Under the pieces are notes generated by a model. That model had not been told where the DNA came from. It was given only the letters and a program-made list of their open reading frames with translations, and did not search any database. Both the position numbers and the translations under genes were made by a program. A DNA stretch of 64,000 nt from Cornus controversa (Eukaryota > Streptophyta > Magnoliopsida > Cornales > Cornaceae): NCBI GenBank assembly GCA_026545225.1, contig CM048845.1, positions 52,118,033 to 52,182,032 of the forward strand, given 5' to 3'. Below, one piece after another: positions 35,157 through 45,405 of this stretch (its first letter is position 1; each line of letters opens with the position of its first letter).

Positions 35157-35460
35157 CACTACAAGGATTAGGCTTTTTAGGAACAGTCCTTTAGTGACAG
35201 TCCAAAAAACCGTCACTAATAACAATCCTTTAGTGACAGTCCAAAAAACCGTCACTAATAATCCAAAAAACCGTCACTAATAACAGTCCTTAGTGACAGT
35301 CCAAAAAACCATCATTAATAACTCTATATCTTTTAAGGACAGGCAAAAACCGTCACTAAAAGTCCTATTTTTTTAGGGACAATAACACTTTACTGTCACT
35401 ATAGCACACCCTTTAAGAACGGTACATTAAAAACCGTCACTAAATCCTTAGAAGTTTTTG
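35157..35460 (+). mobile_element. terminus of a second CACTA family
   Basis: It begins CACTACAAGGATTAGGC, then carries repeated TTAGTGACAGTCC and AAAACCGTCACTAA motifs in direct and inverted order, a different subterminal set from the enclosing element. No matching far terminus was found, so the element is truncated or its other end was lost. Confidence 0.7.
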
Positions 35461-36908
35461 GTCACCAAAATTTTCAGCGGGAAATATAGCGCCAGAACTT
35501 TCCTTATGCCTTACCCTTTCCTGATGCGAATACATGTCTTTAGGGTTTGCAAATTTCAACTTAAAGAGAGACTCTGCTTGAAGCCCTGAAAGTTGTAAAC
35601 GAAGATAGCCCTCCCTCAAACCCCAATATCTCTCTTACATCTACCGTGAAGCCCTAGATTTCTCTCTTTTGTATCCATCAGATCCCTTTCTTTCTCTATC
35701 GAAGCCCCAATCTCTCACTCTCTGTGAAGTTACTTCCCTCTCTCGGTTCAATTTCTCACTCGCATTCCATTTGTAGAGCTCTTCTGGCAATCAATGGAGC
35801 CCTAATTGAACGAATTTACAAGGTATTAATTTCTCTCTCTCTATATCTCTCTGCTATATATATATATCTGTTTGTATCTCTCTCTCACACACACACATAA
35901 ACATAAACGCACACACAAGAACACAATCTCAAAGAGTGAGTTTGGTTCAATGATTGTGACAAACAGAGTATGCTGAGAGTGATTTTTGTCCTCAATTTAT
36001 TATTCGTTCCAGTAATCCACCCATATATATATATATATATATAGGTGCATGTTACATTTTGCGTTTGCACTGATAATATACATTTAGTTTTTTCATATTC
36101 CTTTTCTATTAAAAGAAATGACAATATTCATGTTAAAGAAAAAGGAAAAACAGGAGGAATAATTTGAAGATTTTTCCAAGATTAAACTGGTAGAAGCTAG
36201 AGAAGTTGGTATGATTGCTAGTCATACAACAGTATAATGACATTAGGCTACTGAATGTCTAAAATGTCCACTGAATTCCTCCAATGTAATTGCTCTTATT
36301 TCAACTAGGTAAACAGATCAACATTGGTTACTCCATTAATTCAAATGTAATATTTATTAATATTGGATCAATAGTCTATCAGAAATCTCTTTTGTGATAT
36401 GTTATATCTTTAAGCAATTTATTTCTTTCCTTCTCTTGTCAGTTTGAGGTATTGATTCCAGTGTTTTTTTGGGAGAAACAGTTGGGATTCATATATTCTG
36501 ATGTAGCTAAACATGCCACTGATTTAAGCAACTATCAGTTTCATTTTGGGCATAGATAATAGTCAAAGAGCAAAAAAGTGAAAAAGATTTTGGAAGAAGA
36601 GGTAGGAAAGTAACAAATTAATAGTTGTGCTTATTGGTACAGTGTGATGTCTTTTTTTTTTTTTTTTCTGTGAGCAGCTGAGTCTAAAATATAAGATTTA
36701 AAAAATCCAAAACTTTTAACTTCTATACCTGTATTACATGGCTGTTCTTTGCATAAATGTTGTTCTTGCGTGTCCTTTATGAAAAGGATTAATGAAGCAG
36801 ATTTTTATGAACTCTTACCAAAGTATTGCAGGCTGCCTAGTTGTTGGTTGGTTTTACTAAATGTTGATTGAATTTGAATATGGCAGGTTTAAATAGCTAG
36901 AACACAGA
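35461..36908 (+). other. leader-like and intron-like CACTA interior
   Basis: A CT-rich leader (35600-35760) leads to AATGGAGCCC at 35792 and an AAG/GTATTA donor-like site at 35820. (CT)n, (AC)n and (TA)n runs follow. This resembles the first exon and intron of a CACTA gene, but no coding domain can be supported. Confidence 0.3.
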
Positions 36909-39900
36909 GTGGCATATCAACCTAGCAACTGTTATAACACTAGTTGTTACCAACTGGAAAAATTTGGTTATAATAAAAATTATAACCATATTCTTCACAG
37001 AGCTGAGTTTTTTAGTAGGGGTGTTACTGTGTTTGTTCAAGTGGATAGGGCATGGCATAAGCATCTCCCATGGCCATGCCTGTGTCTGCTGGTACTGGTA
37101 TGCTGAAGCCTCAGAAAAGGCCTATCACAATCTATAATACTAGGAATGTCGTTCACATTTCACACTGATAAGATCCCTCTTATGATCAGAAAATATGTGG
37201 ATTATTGATTTATATGCAATAATCAATATACCAACAAGATCTTAGTAAACAATTCTGGAGGAAAGTAAATTTTCACTCTTTATTTTTAAAGTGACACAAG
37301 TAGGTTTCAACCACTCTCAACTACCTTGTTCAACCCTAATCCAAATCTCTCCATTTCGTTGGTTCTTACAAGTTGTTGAGATCAAATTTGGGGGCATTGG
37401 ACCTTTGGTTGGGTTGGCATTAGTCCTTAGATCATTAAAATAGAGATAGATGTAAACTCATGGATTCTTGGAGAAGAAAGCCATTCAGCCATTGTGATTA
37501 GGAAATTGAATCGTTGTGTACAAATTCAGAACCCATATTATACGCTTATGAAGTGATATGCATGCATACTTTAATTGACGAAGGCTTAACGAGATTAAAC
37601 TAAATAAAATCTAAAGGGTATTTTACAAAGAATTCTATTAAACTATGATCTTTTTGTATATAACTCTTTTGGTTCTGCTACTCATTAATAGGATTTGGTG
37701 GTCTTATATTTTTATAAATAGGACTTTTTGTAATTTCTCCCCTCTTTTATTTTATTTTATTTTTTATTTCTAATTCATCCATTTTTACTTCCATTTTATG
37801 TGTGGTTCTGCTACTCTTCAAGTTATTCTCCAATTTGCTTGCAATTTTTTACTACCATATTAGTGATGAAAAGGATCAAGATCAACTAAAATGTCTCACT
37901 TGTGATATGATGTAAACTAAATTAGGGTACATACACAACTTTACTTTGAGAAATGCAGAAATAAAACTTATAGCCCAGTAATGTGGGAGTTGACCACTTT
38001 TCATACCATCTATTCACTTCCATAAAGAGAAAAATAATTCAGGTCCGTTTTTGAACAAAACAGTAGCAAAATTCTGTTTTCAAAACCAGTTTTCCAGCAA
38101 GAACAGGTTATCTTCAAAATTTCACCAAAAATAGAATACTAATTGAAATGACATGAAACCGAAGCCCAAAATGAAGTGAAAAGGCTAAACTTTCATGCTG
38201 TAATTTTTGTTTCATGAGATACCTTGTGGATCAAATCAGTTTTAACAAAGAAGGCAGACCAATTCTGTTTTCAAAAAATGAAATTTCCAGCAGCAAGCTT
38301 CCCATTTCAAAAATTCATATCTACCTCATCTCAAAGGCAAATTGCATGAAACAAATTTCAAATGGAAGCTAAAAGACCATATTTTCATGTTATCAAATCA
38401 ATTGAACCAAGCTCCTTACAAAAAAAAGTCAATTGAGGGTAGAATGTCTACTTCCTAATCTTGCAACCAATTTATAAACATGAAAATCACTTAATATTCC
38501 CACACAATCAAAGCTATTGAAGATTAATTACACATACCTTAAATCAAGCAAAAAGCCCCAAATTTCTACCCAACTATTTTAGTGTGTTCTTCCCTGAATT
38601 TTACTATAATAGCTCCATTTACCCTTCAAGCAAAGCCAATAGCCTCGAGAGACCATATACAACTGGTAAGATAATTGGGATTCTCTAAATTCATATAAAA
38701 ATCACATTCTTAGATGATTACTTCAGCTATAAACAAGTCATCATTTGGATTCTTATACATTGATTTAAAAAGCTACAATCTGAAATTCCAAAAACCTATT
38801 GCGCCTTCTCATAAAAGTTCAGTGTTAGATGCTCCTAAAGTGGCTAACAGAGTACTGCATCGTGCCCCTCCTTTGTTGGTTAAGCTATGCTACTGCCTAG
38901 TCATACTTGGATGAAGATTTGCATCATGTATCTAGTTAGCTTTTCTACTTTTCTGTATTTTGGCACCTTCACCTAAAAAAGGTAATTACCTATGGTGGTT
39001 CCACTTTGACGGGATGCTGAGGAAAAGAATGGAGACGGACATAATCTTTTGCACAAAGTAGCTACTTACATAATCGAATTTACGTTGTCGCACTTGTCAG
39101 CCAAAGGTTCTAGCATTGCACAAGCAATGGCCCCTATTTCTTGTATCCGCATCTAATTTCAAAGAAGGAAAAATAAGAGACTTTACTTTGTTAGTATCTC
39201 TGTAAATGATTTTTTCATGCTCTGGAAGTCATTGCTTCATGCAATGCTAAAAAGTTCGGACTGACAAGTGAGAGGACACAGGTTCGAGTATGAGAGCAAC
39301 TACTTTGCATAAAATAATGTCAAATGTTGTCTGTTTATAGCATTTCCCTCCCGCAGCACTGAGACGGGCCCAGTACTAGCAATGGCTTTTAACTTTCAAT
39401 ACTTCACTCCCATTAAAGGGCCTAATGGCATTCTGTTTCATCAGAGTGCCAAGGGGAGAGTACAAGATATGAGAGCAGAGACACAAGATACTGAGGAGGC
39501 CAGAACAGAGATATTGATATAGAGGTTTCTTTTACAAAGAAACATCCCGGAGTCTAAATTACAGATTGCTGAAACAAGTCTCCAGCTAAGGTTTGAATAA
39601 TTTATTCATCGCAATAGAGCAAGATGTAAGAGTTACTCCCACCAAGAATATTTTTACGAATATCTCTGATTCAGCTCCTGATTTTTAGTATTCTATATTT
39701 GCAGTAGGTAATGAGGGGGAAATGGATTGAAATGAGAATAGGAAAAATTAAAAGGTGGTACCTCTACTGGAAAATTTGAAGGCAACAGAGGCTCTTCTCT
39801 GAAAGAGGCAGCAAATCCTAACTCTAAATATCAATGGTTAAATTTAGTGGTGTGGGATGTTAGTAGTAATAAATGACCCCCTCGAAATATAAAAATGAAT

Positions 39901-41080
39901 AAATTAATTAATACTTACAGTTTACGCTTTTTGGACATTTGAAATGAGAGCAAAATCTGGAAAAAGTGTAGGTATGTTACGGTGATTGATGACTTTTGTC
40001 CATGCTTCCTCAGTTGCTACAAGAATTTGGTGCAGAAAACTAAATTCTTTGCCTATAAAAGAACCCTGGATATCGATGGAGAATTTCCACATTGTGCTGG
40101 ATTGAACAGTGCCTTGGGACCACTGCACTTAACTGATCTAAACTACAATGGGTTTAAATTTACTTCAACAGACAAAGGGGGTAGGACATCTCATTTAGAG
40201 TTAATCTAACAGTGTCCTAGTTAATAATAATTGATTCTGAGAATCAACAGAAGATGAAGCTAGAATCCTTTTCCTTTTATTTTATATTTTATAAGAAATA
40301 TCATTTGTTGATCAAAAGATGCTACAAGAGATGCAATTCATGTACACACATTGTTATTGTAGCAAAACAAAAACAGAACTATCAAAATGATGATTTCAAA
40401 AAGTCCAGCAACATCTATATTATCTATGTTCTATTTCAATTCATAGAGTTTATTTTAATTTTCAAAAACTTTTGAAACTATTCTAAGATCTAAGAAGCAC
40501 AAACACTTCCAAAGAGGAGCTGGAAATCAAATCTAAGAAAAATCAAACTAAATATATACATATCTATAGACATACCCAAATTAAAGGTTTATATCACCTA
40601 CTGCACACAAGGGGCAAAAGCATACACCATAATTCCCACGCAATGGGATAACGAAGTAAGAACTGTTTTACGGTCTCCACAACTCTCGTAAACTTACAAA
40701 AAAAAAAAAAAAAAAACTATTAACACAGACCAAAACAAGTATCTCGCATAACGAGTTGTTACCAAGAAAGAGTTAGATTGTTAAATTAGACTCGACTCAA
40801 CATTGCACCCCACAAATCAACACAGCAAATGCCTCAATGACTTTCATGTATAAAACTAAATCTCTCACCAGAAATTACTAATTAATGAAGGTAAACAAAC
40901 AATCAATCAAATTAATTAGAAAACCTAAGGTGCATAACTAGAAGAACCCAAGTGAAGAAACAAGGAAAATGTTAGCTGGGAGTAAAGACCCATCTCCAAT
41001 AGAAACAAAATCAATCACATAGATCTAAACACAAAAACATACAGAGAGAGAAACAATAGAGAGAGAACTTTGGTAAGGCT
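36909..41080. other. CACTA interior, nothing recognised
   Basis: About 4 kb with only short open frames. No transposase, gene fragment or RNA gene could be identified in either strand. Confidence 0.4.
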
Positions 41081-41325
41081 TCAATAGAACTAATTCTGGT
41101 GGTTATAGACCTATCCATTTGCACAAGAAAAGGAGGAACTGCCATTACAGAAGTTCTGGTGGTGGTACTAGTAGTAGTTGGGGAGTGAAACACACTGATG
41201 GGATGGGCTACAACATTATGGAGCCTTCAGGTCCAAATGCTATATTGATGATCGAATCTTCACAAGCTGCTGGTTATGGCTACATTGGTAGGATGGTTCA
41301 CAACAACATTATAAAGAAGCCATAA
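41080..41325 (+). other. open frame of about 80 codons, possible captured exon
   Basis: The frame runs from a stop near 41077 to TAA at 41325 without an ATG at its head: GGYRPIHLHKKRRNCHYRSS, then GGGTSSSWGVKHTDGMGYN, MEPSGPNAILMIESSQAAGY and YIGRMVHNNIIKKP. Its residue mix is more protein-like than the AT-rich frames nearby, and it ends where a tandem repeat begins. No family was recognised. It could be chance. Confidence 0.25.
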
Positions 41326-41326
41326 T

Positions 41327-41690
41327 AGCCAATAAACATACTCAATACACACAAAATTTGAAATTTTAAGCATCCAGCAACACATACACTTAATACACAA
41401 AAAATCCCCAATATGAAACAATTTGAAATTTCAAAGAAGCCCTAATAATAGCCAATAAACACACTCAATACACACCAAATTTGCAATTCTAATCATCCAG
41501 CAACACACTCACACTCAATACACAAAAAATTCCGAAAATGAAACAATTTGAAAATCCAAAGAAGCCCTTATAGCCAATAAATATACTCAATACACACCAA
41601 ATTTACAATTCTAAGCATCCAACAACACACTCACACTCAATCCACAGAAAAAACCCAACCTGCAACAATGTGAAACAATTCAACAAACAC
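41327..41690. repeat. tandem repeat, about 3 x 123 bp
   Basis: AGCCAATAAA(C/T)ATACTCAATA starts at 41327, 41450 and 41572. Units share CATCCA(G/A)CAACACA and AATGAAACAATTTGAAA-type blocks. Confidence 0.8.
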
Positions 41691-42174
41691 TCAAACTCAA
41701 AATCCTAATCACCAATAATGGAAGACATCCAACAGTACCAAATAACTACAATAACAAGAAATCGTGAAGTCATTCAAATACACCAACCTGTACGATGAAC
41801 GACTTGAGCGTAATGAGGAAGTTACAAACTGTTGAGAGAAACTCTTGCAAGTCGTCATCGGTGGTTGTCAGATGGTAGTCTATTGTTATCGTTAGAGGTA
41901 AGCCTTAGGTTGGAGTGAGAGGTAATAACTAGCAACCAGAACCAAATGAATGAAATTAGAGATGGAATGGGGGAATCGAGTGAGAGGGAAGCCCTACGGT
42001 TAGTGCTGGTGGACTTGAACCAGAGAGAAAATTAGGGTTCTATCGAGAGGGGAAATGGACTGATCGAGAACAGGTACAGGTGATAGAAATTTTTTTTTTA
42101 TTTGTGTTTAATATAATCTACTTTACTGTGGGTATGTGGCGCGAAACATTTGGCTCACAAAATTTAGATAATTA

Positions 42175-42424
42175 AAGGCGGTGGGCAGTGTCTTCAAATA
42201 CTTCTTTAGTTATAGCAGTTCAAAACCGCCTTGAATAATATAATTATCTAAGGCGCTTTTAGTCCGTCCTGGAAACTATTTTTCATTGCGGGCCATTAAG
42301 CCCGCCTTAATAATGTATTTTTTATAACAGGCCATGCAGGCCCGTTATAAAAAGTAACTTTTAAGACGGGCTATGCGGGCCCGCCCTAAAAAGTCTGCAA
42401 TAAAAAACTAATTTTCTTGTAGTG
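42175..42424. repeat. CACTA right terminal and subterminal repeats
   Basis: AAGGCGGT/CCGCCTT-type palindromes, then ACTAATTTTCTTGTAGTG, the inverse of the left terminus. Confidence 0.8.
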
Positions 42425-42427
42425 TCT

Positions 42428-43070
42428 GAAAATAACTACCATAGTTAGATAACCATAAATAGAAATTTTTACAAATTTTGAAAAAGAAAATTAGATTTTA
42501 GTGACCAAACCTAAACAAAATTGCTCTAAATTGACCATAAAGTTAAAAAAAGATGAATAGTGACTAAATTTAAAACTTAAATGCTAATAAGTGACCATTT
42601 GATGAAAAGATGAATAGTGACCAAATTTAAAACTTAAATGCTAATAAGTGACCATTTGATGATTTATTACGTAAATGTCCTTATAATAAATCATTTGTAA
42701 CCAACCAATTTGTTGAACAAAAAATTTTTCTTCAAAAAAAAATTTCACGAAAAGGTTTACTGAAATACTCCCTACAACAAACGCATGAGGTGGCTACTCT
42801 CATACATAAAACATAAGGAGTACCTACAACTGATAGCACACAAGTATAGAATACAAATGACAAGAACAAAAAATAATAATAAATATTGAAAGAAACTCTA
42901 AATCATATAAAAAGTAATATTAAATAAACAATTTACGAGTCTGAATAGTACAACTTGGAAGTCTCGTAACTTAAGGACCCTTAACCCAAAAGAATATAGA
43001 TAAATACTCTTTAGAAAAGAACTAAGTCCCCAAACTGTAGTCTGGTAAGGATAGATGATTGTCACGCTTT
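42428..43070. other. intergenic DNA between CACTA and the tandem array
   Basis: AT-rich and without a recognised gene. It contains a 57-bp tandem duplication. Confidence 0.5.
42551..42664. repeat. tandem duplication, 2 x 57 bp
   Basis: AGATGAATAGTGAC begins at 42551 and 42608. The copies differ at one visible base. Confidence 0.9.
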
Positions 43071-43264
43071 GTGAATGATAAGTGTTCAATTCTATGCATT
43101 TGAACCCTCTTTATTGCATATGTTAGTTCCATTTTTATGATTACCGAGATATGTTTACGGTATTTTTGTGTTTTTGATGTATTGCAGGTCTTGTAGTAAA
43201 TGGAGCAAAGTTTGAAGGTTTTTTTTTGCAGCTGAAGAAAAAAGTCAGAAATGCAGCCAAAGGC

Positions 43265-43362
43265 ATCTCGATCAATCGAGATGTTGATCTCAATTGATCG
43301 AGATCTCATTTCGATTGATCGAAATCTCGATCAATCGAGATCCAATCTCGATTAATCGAGAT
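43265..43362. repeat. cluster of five 18-bp palindromes in LTR A
   Basis: ATCTCGATCAATCGAGAT and close variants at 43265, 43287, 43308, 43324 and 43345. LTRs B-D have six. Four more variants occur in the leader at 44636-44712. Confidence 0.9.
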
Positions 43363-43494
43363 TCTGCAGAAGCCACTTGCCCACTTGCTCACCTGCTCTC
43401 CCACTTGCAACAAAATCTCCCTTTTTGCACGACTTAGGGGGATTGTCTGACTTGAACAAGACCCTTGGGGACCTTCTTGATACATGGGATATAT

Positions 43495-43498
43495 ATAT

Positions 43499-43538
<40 letters not shown>
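43495..43538. repeat. (TA)n microsatellite in LTR A
   Basis: About twenty TA units, much longer than in the other three LTRs. Overlapping open frames rich in Ile/Tyr come only from this repeat. Confidence 0.9.
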
Positions 43539-43540
<2 letters not shown>

Positions 43541-44393
43541 TGGGCCCCAAGGTTGAGAAAGGAAGCCTTAAAGCACCAAAAAGCCACACATCTCACATAT
43601 CTCTCAACACACATCAGATTATCCAAGGAGAGACCTTCGGGAGAGGAAGAGGAGAAGCTAAACTAGACCAAGAAGCTTCACTTTCTTCATCAATGGAAGA
43701 GTGCAAGGCAACCATGAGCAACTAACTCTTCTACTAGGGTGTTGGTTTCAACCCCTAGCCATGTAAACTTGTTCATCTTTGTAGCACTTGGGATTTGTAA
43801 TTAAATGTTGATTATTTAGCCTAGTGATCATGTACACTAATACATTTCTATTATATATTCATATGATTTTGGTTTTATTCTTGTCTTAGAGTATAATCTT
43901 CATGTGAATGCACAACATTTGCATATTCCACAAGAAGTGCAAATGATGGCTAGATAATGGTGTTTAAATGAATGTGTTGTATTTGTTTGTATAAACCATG
44001 CCAAGATAAGGTAGTTTGGATGCATGTAGGTTCACTTCTAGAGTAGGGTAATTAGATAGTTAGTTAGGTTGAAGAGCTATGCTTATTGAAGATGGATTAT
44101 GATAGGTGGACAAACACATTGATCTTTTGATATGTCATTGAGGTCACAAGCCTAATGACATTGTTAGGCATTTAATTAATAAATCCCATGCTTGCTACAC
44201 TTATGAACATGTGAATGGCTAGTGGTGGAAACCAACCCTAGTTCTCTCTCCCAACTTTACTCTTTACTTTTATTGTCATTACATTCATGCAATAGTTTAT
44301 AAACAAAAATTCAAAAACCTATTTTTAGGATCAAAGTAGAATTAATCTTTCTTTAAGACAATTGCGACTAGTCCTCGTGGGATCGATACCCTG

Positions 44394-44399
44394 TATATA
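44394..44399 (+). promoter_or_regulatory. LTR TATA box
   Basis: TATATA in CCCTGTATATAGAACCG, about 105 bp before the LTR end and conserved in all four LTRs; the likely core promoter for genomic RNA. Confidence 0.45.
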
Positions 44400-44508
44400 G
44401 AACCGTATCTACAAAGATTCGTGCTCTTGCAAGTCGTTAAATTATATTTTGATAAAAAGGGCAAAATTAAGCTTACAATATAATCCGAGTTTAGCCACAT
44501 CAAAATTT

Positions 44509-44526
44509 TGGCGCCGTTGCCGGGGA
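44509..44526 (+). promoter_or_regulatory. primer-binding site, tRNA-Asp, unit 1
   Basis: TGGCGCCGTTGCCGGGGA, complementary to the 3' end of plant tRNA-Asp, six bases after the LTR. Use of this primer is characteristic of the Athila/Calypso lineage. Identical copies follow LTRs B and C. Confidence 0.9.
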
Positions 44527-44635
44527 CTACGGTGTAATTGTCGCATTTGGAAGATTAAATCTGGTTTAATTCTTAGGCTAGAAATTCTTTCATTCTTTTT
44601 TGTATATATCTTATTCTTATTGCTCAAATTTCTTG

Positions 44636-44712
44636 ATCTCGATTGATCGAAGTGGGATTTCGATCAATCAAAATCTCGATTGATCGAGATACACATCTTG
44701 ATCAATCGAGAT
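44636..44712. repeat. palindrome cluster in the leader, unit 1
   Basis: Four variants of the LTR 18-mer at 44636, 44657, 44673 and 44695. The same cluster follows LTRs B and C. Confidence 0.85.
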
Positions 44713-44743
44713 GCACGCGATGCCTGCACGTGAGCCGAGTTCT

Positions 44744-44751
44744 TATTTAAA
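44744..44751 (+). promoter_or_regulatory. possible internal TATA box, unit 1
   Basis: TATTTAAA followed by a long pyrimidine-rich leader (CTCTCATTTCCACATTTTCT) suggests a promoter separate from the LTR. Inference only. Confidence 0.3.
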
Positions 44752-44983
44752 CCGTTGGGCTTCCCTCTCATTTCCACATTTTCTCCTCAGACCATCCGAC
44801 TTCCTTCTCTTCTCTGAGCGATCCAAAACTTCTCCAAGAGCCATCCCGCGCTTGATCTACCATTCCTGACCATCCACCACCGTTCGACATAGTCCGAGAT
44901 CGCCGCAAGCACACTCACGCCTTCTCTTCGCGGCTGCTAGTGGGTCTTCTTCTGTTTGTGCCGGACATCATCTTCACCTTGAG

Positions 44984-45324
44984 GTAAGTGATGCATGGCT
45001 ACATTTTGCGTACTTTCTTGCTATTTTTGATACTTTTACAGCGTAATAAACATAGACAGTAGATGTTGGGTTGGATGGGTGCATTTGCGATATCCGTAAT
45101 GAAATTTTGCAAGGTTTGGGGGGGGGGGGGGGTTGGAATGCATGTATGGGGGAAATATTACATTCTCTTTGTTTCAAATGCTTAATGTACGGTTTGCAGC
45201 CACGACCGATCATTTCGGTTGCATCCGCTCAAGCTGTCTTGTTGAGATCGAATTCTTTTGAATACTTGTGTCAGCACCATGGACTAGGACTTCATTTTCA
45301 TTTTTTTCTTTTCTCTTCTTTTAG
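44984..45324 (+). other. putative leader intron, unit 1
   Basis: A strong donor TTGAG/GTAAGT at 44984 and a T-rich acceptor TTCTTTTAG at 45324, with other AGs just downstream, bracket AT-rich sequence with a G-run. The exons on both sides are G+C-richer. The arrangement is present in all three units. Confidence 0.4.
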
Positions 45325-45405
45325 TTTATTCTTAGTTTAGTATTCCTCTTCTTTTATCTTGTATTTACGTAATTTTTGGAATAAAGTGTAGACTGCTCTG
45401 AGATC

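Larger units (their letters stand above)
33214..42424 (-). mobile_element. CACTA (En/Spm-like) DNA transposon, 9.2 kb
   Basis: The ends are CACTACAAGAAAATTAGT and its exact inverse, with TCT duplicated outside (33211-33213, 42425-42427). Subterminal blocks (33240-33770 and 42175-42410) are filled with short palindromes of AAGGCGG/CCGCCTT type, as in CACTA elements where transposase binds subterminal motifs. Minus-strand sequence inside the right end (41780-42060) looks like a pyrimidine-rich leader with a GTACAG/GTTGGT donor-like site, suggesting minus transcription. I could not recognise a transposase domain (TNPD or Transposase_21 type), so it is probably non-autonomous or decayed. Another CACTA terminus lies inside at 35157. 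Confidence 0.85.
43076..44502 (+). mobile_element. LTR A of the array, 1427 bp
   Basis: It starts TGATAAGTGTTC and ends TTTAGCCACATCA. Compared with the other LTRs it has roughly 18 substitutions, a 16-bp deletion in the palindrome cluster and a longer (TA)n in its first 590 bp, but only about one difference in the remaining 840 bp. A TATATA box at 44394-44399 lies in the conserved GGGATCGATACCCTGTATAT block. Confidence 0.9.

Noticed and set aside
43265..43362. Regularly spaced palindromes resembling a CRISPR array
   Set aside because: Spacers are absent or only a few bases, the unit is a perfect dyad, and the cluster lies inside a retrotransposon LTR in a plant genome.
43465..43725. Open frames with repeated Ile-Tyr (also at 48710-49057, 54035-54382, 59363-59710 and antisense)
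   Set aside because: They are translations of (TA)n microsatellites in the LTRs, repeated because the LTR is repeated.
44984..45324. A tRNA or snoRNA gene near the leader
   Set aside because: No A/B box or C/D box arrangement was visible. The only tRNA-related sequence is the 18-nt primer-binding site.
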